From Antedon bifida (Eukaryota > Echinodermata > Crinoidea > Comatulida > Antedonidae): a DNA stretch of 64,000 nucleotides. The DNA lies in the NCBI GenBank assembly GCA_963402885.1, contig OY727098.1, positions 3,157,001-3,221,000 on the forward strand, written 5' to 3'. Under the pieces are notes generated by a model. It worked only from the letters and a program-made list of their open reading frames with translations. It was not told where the DNA came from and did not search any database. The translations under genes and the position numbers were made by a program. This document shows, piece after piece, positions 1 to 18,834 of this stretch. How positions within the stretch are numbered: position 1 is the stretch's first letter; each line of letters opens with the position of its first letter.

Positions 1-123
1 TTAGGAGGAGATACAGTAACACATTTCGTGTGCCTGCCATTATAATATAGATAAAAGTAAATTACACATAATTAAGGAAATCTTTTAGTAGGGTTGTGTA
101 ATTTACATTAATCGAAAACTTAC

Positions 124-3100
124 GTCATAATTGATGCTTCTGCTAAAAATGGATCCAAATTGCGCTGCGATTCATTCATTGCTTTTAACGCAACTTTCTT
201 ACTTTTGTACTCTCCTTCTTTCACCTCTGTAATTCAGAAAATGGATTAAAATCTTTATAATAGTATGTTATTTATTTTTTTTAATATTATTATTATTATT
301 ATGAAGGAATAGTGTTATCCAAATCTTGGCATATTCTTTCTAGCTGTTTTACTTTATCGTTTTGATTTACGTTTTTGCTTATTTTATTAGTATTTCAATT
401 GAGATCCAGCCACTGACATCAGCCACAACATTATCATTTTTTAAAAATTAATTTTCCTTTGTATTTATATATTATTTATCAAATACAATTTGCAATGCAA
501 ATAATTATTTAGTTTACATTCTTCCGTGCAAAAGTTCTATGTACACATGAATCTCACAGAAATACTGGTAATTCAATTATTCATTATTCCATATCCACGA
601 AAAACAACTTAGCTTTTCCAGCAATACCTAACTGTATCTATTATTTTAATTAAGCAAATAGTATTGTTTTCTTTTACATAGATAAATTGTTAATACAAAT
701 AAATTTACCTCCAAATTGTCCACTTCCTAACACCTTTCCAACTATTATTTCATTTCTATTAATCGCCCAACCCTCTGAAAATATAAACAAGAAAACTATT
801 ATAATATTGGAATAATCATAATAAATCATAGAACCATTATTAATAAAATGTTGTTATTCATATTCTACATATTTAAGCTTATTGCTTTTAAAAACTACAA
901 ATATGTAAGTATATAATTTTTTTAAATAAGTCAGATATATTGTTCAGTATAAGGTTGAATAAAAGGACAGCCAAACTATTTTTTAATAAATTGATTAATT
1001 TCCCTCGGCTGTTTTTCATGCGTGAAGCTAGCCATATGCACGTTTTTTAACCACATTTAAGCATTTGTTTTGCAATATAAAACACAATTTAATGTTGTTG
1101 TTCATTACAGATAAAGAAAGGTAAAGTTCTGTCTACACTATCAAACTTTATGTGACAAAAAAAATGTGATGTGCCGAATTATGGGCATGATGATGTCATA
1201 TCGTTACTATTATTTGGGCATATCACTACCATATTTGGGCACATCACACTTTTTTGTCAAACTACAGTAGTTTGATAGTGTAGACATAGCTTTACACATA
1301 TTACTCAAATTACAGTATTTTCAGAGGATCATAGGAAAATTCCATAAGCATCTCATGTGTATAAAATGTGTTGACTGTATCATGCAAGTTTAAGGGGTTG
1401 GTCCATGATACTAGTCAATACATGTTAAACACATGGAATTTTCATGATACTGGGGATACAGTATATAAATAAACAGTATCAAGAATCGGGTATAATTATA
1501 AATTCAGAAGAAGACTCTAGCCACTACCTTTCAATCTCAGTGTGGCTATTAAAACTAATGAATTCACTCTTCCCTGATTAAAACAATGGTTACATAAATA
1601 TGTATATGTTTAATAAATATTTTCACATTTTTTCACAGCACCTATATCATAACAATTAAGCAAAGCACAATGATACAACACAAAGCCATCAACAAAACAT
1701 CATTACAGTATATACAGTTGAACAGGACTTTTACTTTCATTCCACACTATTTTGAATCTATGTAATTTGGTTGTTACGGTACTGTAAGTATAAAACTACC
1801 TAATACTTTGATGGAGGGGGTAGAAGATAATTATCTTTATTTTCATCATAAACAATAATGCTATAACATAATGTTATATTTATGACAGTCAATGGGTTGG
1901 TATACCTGCTTATTTGACAACCATTATCTGAGTTAGTTGATATTTATCTGTGTTAGCAGTGTCTCTATCTAAAATGTACTATTAATAATCTACTGCAATT
2001 ATAACGCTATACACTACACAGAGTATACCAAACAGAATTAAAATACCACCACAACACCAAAGAAAATTCTGAAAAGTCTATGATTAATACTAACCACTTT
2101 GAAGATGAAACTGTACATTATCTTAAATGCAAGAACAAAGTATAGATTATAAATTATGTTAATAATAAAAAGAAAAATAAATTAGTAAATCATAAAATAA
2201 TAAATGTATAGTAAAGTTGTACATGCATGTGATTTCAAAAAGGAAATCTAAAAGTAGAGATGAAAATGTCCTGTTATGCCACAACCATCTTTTGTTGTAG
2301 CACAACAAAAGCACATTGTATTTCACCTTCAACATGCAAAACTTTAAAGATGTATTGTCCCCAAAAACATGAAAAATCAAATCAGACTTTGAATATGTTA
2401 TTTTGTAGTTTTAATAAGGTTAATCACTTCCATAGAAAAAAAATGAAAAAAAATTATGTTTTCACCTATAAATTGACAAAATAAATGGTTAAACTCAACC
2501 AAAAACCCACTGGCTGGCAGTCAATTTGGCCATTTTTTGCTTTAAATTACAGTTTTTTTTCAGGTAAATACATTTTTTTTTTCCAATTTCTGATCAAAGT
2601 GGATAACTATTATGTTACATTAAAATGGCATATTCAAAAAAATTTTTGTTAAGAATTATTTTTTCAGAGGGACAATACATCTTTAAACAATACTGTTAAT
2701 AAATATACTGTATAACGTTAATATTTAATATTTATTTTTATTGCTAAGAAAACAGAATAGGTATATAACTTGAAGTAAATAAAAGAGTATATAGGTGTAC
2801 AAATAATAATTTAGTATTTATATAAATAAATAACAGTTTAGTATTGATCAAAATACATCATTTGGAGACTCTGGAGACAATAGATACAATTGTTAAAATT
2901 GATAATATATTTTCGATGCAATCATTAAAATAACTTACTTTCTTTGAAAGCGTAACCTTTCTTTGGAACAGGCGTGATGAGGTTGGAAACGAGACCGTCT
3001 GCATCGCCCTCATAATGCTTGTGAAAAAAAAGAAAATTTTCATGTTTTTTTGACAAAAAATAAAAACACTCTATTAACCAGAAAATATAAATTAATAAAC

Positions 3101-6073
3101 TTTAAAAAATGTAAGATATACTGTAAAATATCTAATACTGTACTTAACTAAAATAAACAAAATTATTCTAAGTAATAATATGTTTGGTAAAATATTATAA
3201 ATACTATATATATATATATATATACTGTATATATATCAAGCAGAAGTTTCCGGGTTTGAGTCTCGGTTGGGGCGACTTTTTCTCATTCTCACAGATTTCC
3301 TCATTTTTTCTTTTCAAATTAATTTCAGTATATCACCGGGCGGTTTAGAATTTATTCTGTGTCTGTGATGTTTATATATTATTTTAATTGAATAAATGCC
3401 CCGGGGTTAATCCAAATTTTCTATGACAGGGATATTTAATCGAGGGAGATGTTTATTTGAAAGGGGGAAATTCAAATTATTACGGTAAGCAAATATGTAC
3501 TAGAAAAAATCCTTTCATACACATATTTCCAGCAATCCTTTTTTCGATCAGCGTATTGTTAAATTTATTTTATTGTGCATTCTCTAGTTTATTTATACAT
3601 GTTATAGTTACAGTGTACAATGTTAACAAATATACCATGGCTATAAAGGAAACACCATTTATAAACTATTATTAAATTACCTAAAAAGGAACTGATTTAC
3701 AAAGACATCGAGCGTCACAAGCAATTCTGTACACTACATACATTCTAGGGGTTTACTAAGAATATCCTTATGCAGTTTGTTTAAAGATTATGATATAAAT
3801 CTACTGTAAAAATAGGTTCTTTTGTTAGTGCAATCAAACGCATTATTGTTATACATACACCCATTCAATGTTAGGGACTTCCCCTACTGGGTATATACTA
3901 TTTTTAATACTATATTTATCAAAAAGCTTCCGTATAGTACAAATACATAAATGAACAATGTAAATTATGATGCTCATAATAAGGTACTAAGCATAATAAC
4001 CATTTGAAATGAACAAAAACTTATGTTTTAACAGTAACCAAAGTTCAAACAAAGATGTTGTACTGATAAGATTGCAAACTTGCCTAGGTACATCGTATCT
4101 TTAAAGGCCAATTTACACAGACGAGCGGTAACAGTAATAGAAATATAGATTCTATGTTATTCCTTACAGGTATGTCATGACCATTTACACAAAGCATGGA
4201 GCGGACGGGCAATTTCCCTGACCGTTACCGCTTGTCTGTGTAAATTGGCCTTACGTCTATTTCCAAGTACTTTGTCATCAAATGCCTGCACCCTAGCGTT
4301 AGTCTTTTAAACTTTTTACGATTTATAATCAAGTATAGTTATAAACAAATTCCATTTGTGGCAAAAAGTGTTTTCATCTAAAACCTAAACTACCTTTTAC
4401 ACTACTACTTTATATAAAAAATTTGATGTAGAAAAACGCAAGTTTCCATATATTTACCATCTATATTTAAAATCTTTTAGGACGTGGCACTGTTTTGGTT
4501 ATGGGATAAAAACACTAACATGACAGGATTTCAACCAAGGACTCCGTGATTGGCTTTGACAACAAAACAACCACCTTTTATTTTCAAATTTTCTTAATTT
4601 AGGATTAAAACAATTGGTATTAATATTAAATTCATCCAACTCAGTGAATCATATTTTTTATATTAAAAAAATATTTTCAACAACTACAAAATACCAGTGA
4701 GACTAATGTCTAATCATAATTCAAATCAAGAAAATAAAAGAATAATAAATGAGAATTTTACCTCTACTAATTTAGCCAAATCATCGAAGAATCCTTCTTC
4801 ATCAATGGTGAGCTTTCGATCTTTATATATGACATGATAATGTTCAACTTTGCCTGAGATACAGACACTTAACGTGTAATCCCCTGGAAAGTGCGTGCTC
4901 GCCCGCACCAAATACTGACCAGTCTTCCACGGTTTTAGCAGTTGCTCTGCTTCTTCCCGCGATATTTTTCCATGAAACCATCTAGTATTTTAAATAAACA
5001 ATTTAATTTATTGAGAAAAAACATTTTATTGAAACATACAAAATCTTTGCTCCAAAAAAATAGTAGTATTACTAGATGAAATGCTAACATTGATAAAGGG
5101 AAACAAGGACGACCTTTTCTTTTCACACAGGCCACAAGACTAAAGCTCTGTCTACACTATCAAACCTTATGTGACAATAAAATGTGATGTGTCCATACAG
5201 TATATGGACAATACATGATGATGTTATATCACTACCAAAGTATGTCATTCTGCATACAGTATGCTGTTATATGTATAAGTGCATCTAGTCTCGTGGTGAA
5301 AAATAAATGTCACTAATGACAAATTATGTATTGTTATTAACATATTAATTAAGGTTGTTTATCATACTGATAGTGATACTGGTACAGTATGGGAGATTTT
5401 TAATCAGTTATTAATGAACAATTCATTCAACAGTTCAAAAACGATTCATACAGTACTTTCATTTTGAATAATCATTTGAGTTGAGCAAACCATGTGGTTG
5501 ATAGGTATGTAGGCACAAGGCAACATTCTACGACGTTTGTGCACAACCAACACTGTCACAACTGTGTGGTGTTAAAAGCTTTACTGTAAGTTCTGTCTAC
5601 TCTATCAAACTTTATGTGACAAAAAAATGTGATGTGCCCATATATGGACATGATGATGTCATATCACTACCATATTTGGGAATATCACTACCATATTTGG
5701 GCACATCACATCAATTTTTGTGAAACTAGTTAGATAGTGTATAGGCTTTGTCTTTTGAAAATTATAGGTGTGCAACAAATTGCACTCCTCAATACATTCA
5801 GGGATGCTGTAGGTGTGCTGTTTTGTATTTGGTGTGTAGAAGTTTGCCAAATTTAAGCGTGTTGCAAATCGCAATCCTCCAGGGCAGTTTAGGAGTGTGT
5901 TAGGTGGGTGATCGCACTCGCTCGCCTTAAAAGACAAGGCCTGAGTGTAGACAGAGCTTTACACGAGCCAAAGCTTTTTTAATATCATACATGAAAAAAC
6001 TGCAATATTATACTTACATCATTGATTCTCCTTTGAGTTTAGGTTGTCGTGTGACCCAATTGTTGTCACTCAT
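124..6073 (-). CDS. CSK-like tyrosine kinase without SH3 (5' part, runs off left edge)
   Basis: Five coding exons seen on the minus strand: 6018-6073, 4762-4981, 2939-3017, 709-774 and 124-226; the rest of the kinase lies beyond base 1. The start ATG at 6071-6073 has an in-frame TGA 12 bases upstream with no AG between, so the start is firm. The first exon gives only 18 codons and then the SH2 domain begins ([15 protein letters not shown]), with YLVRAS in place of the usual FLVRES phosphotyrosine-binding motif. Next come the linker ([18 protein letters not shown]), the glycine loop GSGQFG and the VALK lysine strand. SH2, glycine-loop and lysine exons are 220, 66 and 103 bp, identical in length and phase to those of the CSK gene at 12353-18365, so the two are duplicates. 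No SH3 exon is seen. By family, such kinases phosphorylate the inhibitory tail tyrosine of Src kinases; whether this copy does so is inference. Confidence 0.88.
1122..1294. mobile_element. MITE family 1, copy 1
   Basis: Terminal inverted repeats close to TAAAGCTCTGTCTACACTA and its complement, with an interior of GTGATGTGCC, ATGATGATGTCATATC and repeated ACCATATTTGGGC blocks. About 173 bp, complete. It lies in an intron of the SH3-less kinase gene. TA at both edges fits a Tc1/mariner-like target, which is inference. Confidence 0.88.
2344..2686. mobile_element. TTAA-flanked MITE family 3, copy 1
   Basis: Ends TTAAAGATGTATTGTCCCC and GGGACAATACATCTTTAA are inverted repeats flanked by TTAA. About 343 bp, non-coding, T-rich. 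TTAA targets are typical of piggyBac-like transposases, but that assignment is inference. Confidence 0.85.
4102..4253. mobile_element. 152-bp MITE with long inverted repeats
   Basis: Ends TAAAGGCCAATTTACACAGA and TCTGTGTAAATTGGCCTTA are inverted repeats that continue into CGAGCGGTAAC / GTTACCGCTTG. Non-coding, in an intron of the SH3-less kinase gene. Confidence 0.85.
5141..5236. mobile_element. MITE family 1, copy 2 (truncated right)
   Basis: Left terminus TAAAGCTCTGTCTACACTA and about 75 bases of interior; the right half is missing after a TATCACTACC-like block. Confidence 0.8.
5587..5961. mobile_element. MITE family 1, copy 3, interrupted by a 202-bp element
   Basis: The left part is 5587-5741 and the right terminus (GTAGACAGAGCTTTA) is at 5947-5961. 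A second element at 5742-5943 has split it, with AGTGTA repeated on both sides. Confidence 0.88.
5742..5943. mobile_element. MITE family 2, 202-bp element, copy 1
   Basis: Ends read TAGGCTTTGTCTTTT and AAAAGACAAGGCCTG, which are inverted repeats of each other. Flanked by AGTGTA on both sides (5736-5741 and 5944-5949), a 6-bp target duplication. A second copy of exactly the same length is at 12879-13080. No coding capacity. Confidence 0.9.
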
Positions 6074-6660
6074 TTTAAGGGGTCAGCTATGCATGAGCGC
6101 TTTATGATGTTCAAACTTGTCTTGTATACTGAAAAAAAAAGTATCATAAATAATAGTGTTAAGCCATTACTTATACGACACGTACCACACAACGTAACAT
6201 ATTGGTAAATTTCAGCATTTTACTGTAGTTTTACTGTAGTGTTACTAAATTTTGAATAGATATAGCTGCTTTCTATGCTGTGCAGTGAACCGTAACTGAC
6301 TTGGTTTGCTTACCAATTTTAATCGTATCACTGTGTATGTAAAAATCAAAATTAAACACAAAAAGGCAAACTAAATCTGTTTAATTGGAGACAGATCCTA
6401 TATTTACAAGTTACGTACTGCTGTTGTAGTAAAACAGAAAGACCACTTACAGTACAAACAAAATCTGGATTGTTAATATAATATTTACTTCCTCCTCATA
6501 ATGATTGCTAATGATGTCATTACGACATCATCTTCCGTAAAGGTGGTTATTATTCAGAAGTGGAAATGTTTAATAATGATTATTGGTTATCCGCCTCAAG
6601 CGGATAAGCCCTTGGAATTGTAGTGTTTCTTTTTTATTATTCTTCTTTCTTTCCGCCACT

Positions 6661-7270
6661 TTTGTTCGCGCCGTTTCTCTGCAACGTGTTAACATAACAT
6701 GTTGTAACTTGGTAAACCTTTAGACATTTAACTGAAGATGTGCAGCCAAGCTTTTGGACGCTGGCAGAACCGCGTAGCGTAAGTTACGCGCGATTTTCTG
6801 AAAATCTTAAATTGATCATAACTTCGAAATCGATAAATATTTTTTAACGTAACTTTCAGCCACGTTTTCTTCACATCAATGGCTAACTTTTTCGATCTTT
6901 AAAACATTTTTGGAGACTAGAAAATTTGCGCGTAAATTGCGTTTGAAATTTTAAAATGCTCCAAATTTGTTCACGCTGTTTCTCTGCAACGCGTTAACAT
7001 AACATGTTGTTACTTGGTCAACATATAGACATTTAACTGAAATTGTGCAGCCAAGCTTTTGGACGCCGTCAGAGGCGCGTATCGTAAGTTACGCGCGATT
7101 TTCTGAAAATCTTAAATTGGTCATAACTTTGAAACAGATAAATATTTTTTAACGTAATTTTCAGCCACGTTTGCTTCACATCAATTGTTAACTTTTTTAT
7201 CCCTACCGAATTTTAATACATTAGAAAGTGCACGCGTAAACGGCGTTTGAAATTTTAAAATGCTTCAAAT
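6661..7270. repeat. 305-bp tandem duplication, CpG-rich
   Basis: Two head-to-tail copies, 6661-6965 and 6966-7270, both with GTTTCTCTGCAAC, TTAACATAACATGTTGT, CAGCCAAGCTTTTGGACG and AGTTACGCGCGATTTTCTGA, at moderate divergence. CpG is common here and rare around it. The open frames are short. Probably part of a longer unknown transposon from about 6580 to 7390. Confidence 0.85.
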
Positions 7271-8397
7271 CAATTTCTGATTAAATTAGAGCACGTTTCA
7301 GGTCATTTTAAGCGTTTAAAAAATTGCCACCGGTGCGCACATTTTTACGCGCGCATGGCGCAGGGAACGCATATAAGCTTTTCTTTTACATAAATTGTGT
7401 TTTTCAAACTTCGGTTAACAATTTTACGTTGTTTTATTCATTTTGAAAACTTAAATTGGCGTTCTACGAGCACGTTAAACATGACAGGTTGCGCACGAAA
7501 ACGTCAACAAATTGTGAAATTGTTGCAAAATATGTCTAATTTTAAAAATGAAACAGTTCATCAGAATGCAAGGTTACCCCCATTTTTTATTTTATTTTCT
7601 TGCAGTGTATGAATCATAGGGCTGATTTATTATAGTCTTGAATGTTAAAAAGTGTTTGATGGCTACATTATTTGCATATTAAATGTAATTTTTGAAATAA
7701 TTATCATCAAACAAACATAAACATATTCAAAGAGCAAAACAATAAACATAACGTTTATCTTTTTTCTTTACAATACATGTTAATATATATAACTTGAAAG
7801 TATGCACTTTCATAATATGTAACTGTTTAAAATTTGTGAAGATTTCATCATAGTAAAAATTATGATTTAAGTTCGATATGTAAAAATCAACTTGCATCGA
7901 GGGGGTTCACGACATACCGAATGAACGAGGACTCTTTCTTCGGATTTTTTCAGCAGGTGCTCATATGACTCGATGTGTAGTGCAACCGACTTTGGTATCA
8001 GAGGTACCGGGTTCAAATCCCATCACGGGAAAACAATTAATTAAAAGGATTTTTTTGGTTATTACACTGAAAGGGCAGTTTTAATTTTGAATAGGCTACT
8101 TTTTTGGAAAAGTCATAACTGAGAAGTACTTTAATACGCAAGATACGTTTTGTTGCGGGCGGATAACCAAACTCGTCCTCAAGTGACGAGTTCAGATCTA
8201 GTTTCTTGTTGTTTTCAAAATGAAACATTGGGTGGGAATTAGGTGAATTCAAAGAACAATCAATAAATAGTACGGCGGGAAGTACACACATAAACAAACC
8301 ACCACTTATATTATAATAATGTACTGTACATTCATTTTAATATTGCATGAGGTAATTTCCTGAATGTAATATTAGGTGCTGTGTTTGGTCAACTACT

Positions 8398-8528
8398 AAT
8401 ATTGTTAATTTGTGCCCAAAAAATTCAATCCGGTAAAAGAATTTAAATTATCATTAAACTAATCAATCAGGTACATTGTTAATTTGTGCCTAAAAAATTC
8501 AATCCGGTAAAAGAATTTAAATTATTAC
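8398..8528. repeat. direct duplication of ~75 bases
   Basis: TTGTTAATTTGTGCC(C/T)AAAAAATTCAATCCGGTAAAAG is repeated at a spacing of about 75 bases and both copies continue into AATTTAAATTAT. Confidence 0.85.
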
Positions 8529-9335
8529 AATGAGTACATATCATTATGTTAATTAATATCATGACTAATCAAGGTGTTAGCTTTCTAATTTTAAACAGAA
8601 CGTAGACAAAAGGCAATTTCTAGTCTGTATTTTGATTTAGTAAATTTTGTTATGAATTTAATTTTTATTTTTTTTTTTCAAATTCAGTCAATTGAGTCTC
8701 TCAAAACCAGACTATTTTCCCAACAGGACTTGAGACCTTGAAAAAATGATTTTTGATCTAATAATTCTTCCTCCCACCCACCAGTCACACCTCTCTAATC
8801 AGACTATGTCTACAGCCTCTAACTTTAGTATAGAAAGACCAAAATCAGTATATATCTGTACAGTATACAGTATTTTAATACAGTTACAGTAAGTTATTCA
8901 GGAGTTGAATTAAAAATAAATCAGAAACTAATTCCTCGATTATGACTCATCATGGAATAAAATTACAGGAGTTCATGAAAGTACAGTTAACATTGTTCAA
9001 CCTTCTATGGCAATGTGCTCGGAAGATTAAATAATGTTCTCCAATTTTTATTTTAAAAGGAAAAAAAAGAAAAAATGAGGTGTCACTTTAAAATGTGTTT
9101 ACTTTAAGATACACAAATATACAAATTTAAAATACAGATTACCTTCTAAAACCTTGCAATTCATATTGCACTTAGAAGAAAAGAATCTCTATGTATGCTG
9201 GTTTTTATGTGTATGGATGTATGGATTATGTAATGGATGTAACTTTTCTTGTTGAATTAATTCAATTTTATCTACAGACAGGTAACATAAATTTGTTCAA
9301 TGTTATCTAAACAGTTATTACATCCTAACCTCTGT

Positions 9336-9482
9336 CTACACTATCAAACTAGTTTGACAAAAAAAGTATGATGTGCTCAAATATTGTAGTGATATGCCCA
9401 AATATTGTAGTGATATGCCCAAATATGGTAGTGATATGCCCAAATATGGTAGCAATATGACATCATCATGTCCATATATGCA
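9336..9482. mobile_element. MITE family 1, copy 4 (reverse orientation, one end lost)
   Basis: Starts TCTGTCTACACTATCAAACT and carries four tandem GATATGCCCAAATATNGTAGT units, more than most copies. It ends inside the CATCATGTCCATATATG block. Confidence 0.82.
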
Positions 9483-10282
9483 CGAAGTATATAAGTACTA
9501 AGTATTTGAATCAAGATTGTGAACTCTTCACTGATTTTGTAATGTACCTGTAGTATGCATTGAACATTGACCCAAAACTTATAATTGTTATATGGTTTTG
9601 TTAAAGGTGCAAATACTTACTTTATCATTGCCAAGGTAAATAATATTAATTAATCTAGTTTTTTAAATAGCCAATCCTGGTACGGTCAATTGAATTTAGA
9701 GGTAAAAAACGATTGGAAATGCACACTGAACTATTTTTAAGGTTAGGGTCAAATTTGAAAATGTTATTCAGTGTCTTTATTGTCAAACATGACCTTAAGG
9801 CTTACAGTATGACCTTAAATTACTATAGACCTATAGTAATTTAAGGTGCAAAGGTCACTTAAATATTCGATTCTTATAATTTTTTTTAATATTAAAAATT
9901 TAAGGTTTAGTGGGTAACAGAACAATATTTGGCGTGGATTAAGGCGGGGCTTTAGGCCTTCCTCCCCTAAAATTTAACAGCCCTGTTTTTTTACACTCTT
10001 TTTAAAAAAATAAACTGCTGACTAGGCTTATGCATTGAATGCAAATCAGAACAAAACACTGTATCATATGTCTGTGTGAAAATTATAAAACAATCGACGG
10101 TTTCCCAAACAACAACAAATCACTGATTCTCAGCAGCAAAATATGATCGTTTTGTGCGCGATACATGGGAGTGTCATTTTCGGGCAGACTAGACTAGTGC
10201 CATTTTATCATGAATGGTGTGGTGTCATTTGCCTAAATTCGCTTCGTCCCAGGGCCGCCTGTGGCTAAATGTGTAATTAATG

Positions 10283-10431
10283 CACTATACAACCCCTGGG
10301 AGAGGTGTGTCATTTACAAATAATTACTGATGCAGGGGCAGCGTAAAAAAACCTAGAAGGTACGTCACATCAATGATAAGGTATGACGCAGATCGGACAA
10401 ATGACGCACCTCTCCCGAGGGTCGTATAGTG
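10283..10431. repeat. long imperfect inverted repeat
   Basis: 10283-10314 (CACTATACAACCCCTGGGAG...) pairs with 10400-10431 (...CGAGGGTCGTATAGTG) over about 32 bases with a few mismatches. Likely the arms of a decayed MITE. Confidence 0.75.
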
Positions 10432-12352
10432 GCCATACAATTGACAAGTGTTTTAGCATCCATACCCCCACCCCCCTGGATCCGCCCCTGTCTGAAAAAA
10501 ATAATTAAATTCATAATATTTAAAATAAAAGTAAATATGTAATGATATAATAACATACAGTATTTTTTTTTCAAATTAAGCTAATACAATTTAGTATCTA
10601 TAAATCAGAGACTTATGTATTTACTGATATTGTTAACCTGGCTACTTAATCTAGGCTAGGCCTAGCCTGACTGTGAGGCGACTTGTCGGCCACGAGAAAC
10701 ACCCTTCATCAGCTTGTTGAGCTCATCACCAATCTGTTTCTGACCTGACTACTGAGCGACCTATCGGCTGTGATCATTGAAATATTACATTCACAAATAA
10801 TAATTCCTATCATGTTTTTCAAAAAGGATGTAACTGACATGCATTTTAAAATGTACACTTACTGTTCTGTGGTTAAATTTGCCTGGAATTAACAAAAAAG
10901 AATTAATGATGAGTTAGAAATATGCTTTTAGCCTTTTCGGCCTATTTCTGTTTGATCTTCGTCGATGTGTGTGTAATATATAAAGTTGTTTCCCTTTTTT
11001 GCAGCGTAAAAACATACAGGAAGTTTATAATCAAGTTACTTCCGCGTTCCATCAAAAGGCTAGGAGCTGTCGGTTTCAATGGAAATAAATTCAGAAACAT
11101 CAAATCATTCACAAATAATATATTTTTATTAATGTTTTTTGTAAATTATATTAATTTCTATTGGCATAATATGATCGAATTTATAGTTAATTTACATCTT
11201 ATACGTAACGAGTGTAGGTAAAATAAGCATAATAATTATTATTTTGAATCCGGGAACCAGAATACAGTATAGGCCTCGCTATGCTATTTTTTCTTTTAAT
11301 AACAAAACTTACACTTACACACCACCACCAGGCAGAGGCTGCAGCCTAGCTGAAACGAAATCAGGAAGTAGTTGTCTGCAGAGAGAAGTATTACTAACTT
11401 GTAATTACTGCTTGTAGACTATTGAATTAAATAGATTTGTAACGATTGATTATTTAATAATATAGCTTCAGCAGGCATAATTTGTGAGTTGAATTTTATT
11501 ATAGATTTAAAATAACTAACTGTTTAGGCTAGGCCTCCATGTTGCATGACATGCTCATTGACACTGCACGCTTGCTCGGGGATATTCCCCTTGAGCAGTA
11601 CATGAATGCCTGACCTGTTAAGTTGTGGTTGTACCACCCTAGGCCTAGGTCGAATCAATGGTATTTACTTTACTCTACTCAGTAACAACGTGAACCTTCT
11701 ATTAAGCCTAGGCTATTTCCATCAACATAAAAAATAAGATTATTTTAAATAATTTAATTTAAAATAAAAGTAAATAAAATGTCATGTGATTGTTTGAAGG
11801 TTTGCATGGCCCTGGGGAAATCCATGTGTTTTGATATAAAGTTTGCAGTACACAACCATGTATATTTATTTCTGAAAATAACGTAAGTTTCTCGACGTTT
11901 TGATCAATATACATTGGTCGTCCTCACTCAGAACTAAATATACGTTTTGTGTACTGAAAACTTTAAAAATGATATGTTAATAATAATAATATTTTGACTA
12001 ATTAAGAATAAATAAGAATTTAAAAATAAAATTCATTTTCGTAATCCATGCACCCATTAATATTTTCTGTTCATTGAATGCATTAATTGTATTATTTGTT
12101 GTATGCAAAACTAATATATTATTACTCTAACTAAAATAAAAAAAACATTATTTATTGTATCAACACTCCTAATGAGCATGATGTGAAAATAATACTGTTT
12201 TTACATTTTAAAAATGTCTTTAACTTTACCACTTAGTTGCAATAAAATCAAATTTTTAAAACAAGATTTTAACTATGCTTTTATGAATGTTATAAAATGG
12301 TGATACAGTATAAGTAAATGTTATTCTTTAAACTTTTTTTATAATATTACAG

Positions 12353-18365
<6,013 letters not shown>

Positions 18366-18828
18366 AACCCTAGTCTAAAGAGTTTAAACACACTGCACAC
18401 ATTTTTTTGCATTTCGTTTTATTCCAAAAATACAATTTCCATTAAGCAAGCATTCTTTGTCTATGAAAAAATTATTAACAATGTTAGTATTTCCAGATTA
18501 AATGCCCAAAATGTTAATTTAGGTATACTAACAATTTTCAAATGTTCTGAGTTTTGAACATTAACATTGCTTGTAGTTGCGCTGAGGAATTAATTTTGTT
18601 ATTACTTGACCCTACACAGTGGCATATGTATGTTATTAAAACTAGCAATTTTCATTATTTGTTGCTACATATTTGGGGCTATGATGATAAACAGCTTGAC
18701 TGTATATGTGAAATAAGCATCACAAGTTTTAGGTTGGAATTTGAATTTGTACGCATAAATTAAACTAAATGTTTATCTTAAATTCCAATTGAGATATCAA
18801 TAGAGTTTTATAGGTACTGTAAATAATC

Positions 18829-18834
18829 AATAAA
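18829..18834 (+). terminator. candidate CSK polyadenylation signal
   Basis: AATAAA 464 bases after the CSK stop codon, the first on this strand in plain context. The cleavage site cannot be seen. Confidence 0.5.

Larger units (their letters stand above)
6074..12352. other. intergenic between the two CSK-type genes
   Basis: This 6.3 kb gap must hold both promoters and the 5' UTRs. I see the CpG-rich duplication (6661-7270), a direct repeat (8398-8528), a MITE copy (9336-9482), an inverted repeat (10283-10431) and a tRNA-like scrap near 7980-8030. No coding exon is convincing, and in particular no SH3 exon for the minus-strand kinase. Confidence 0.6.

Noticed and set aside
3238..3290. Box B-like CCGGGTTTGAGTCTCGG
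   Set aside because: No matching box A or cloverleaf; at most a decayed SINE.
7966..8033. tRNA-like stretch with GGGTTCAAATCCC
   Set aside because: Box B is good, but the acceptor and anticodon arms do not fold into a tRNA; probably a SINE head remnant.
10922..11221. 99-codon hydrophobic frame
   Set aside because: Composition follows the AT-rich background; no homology recognised and no gene context.
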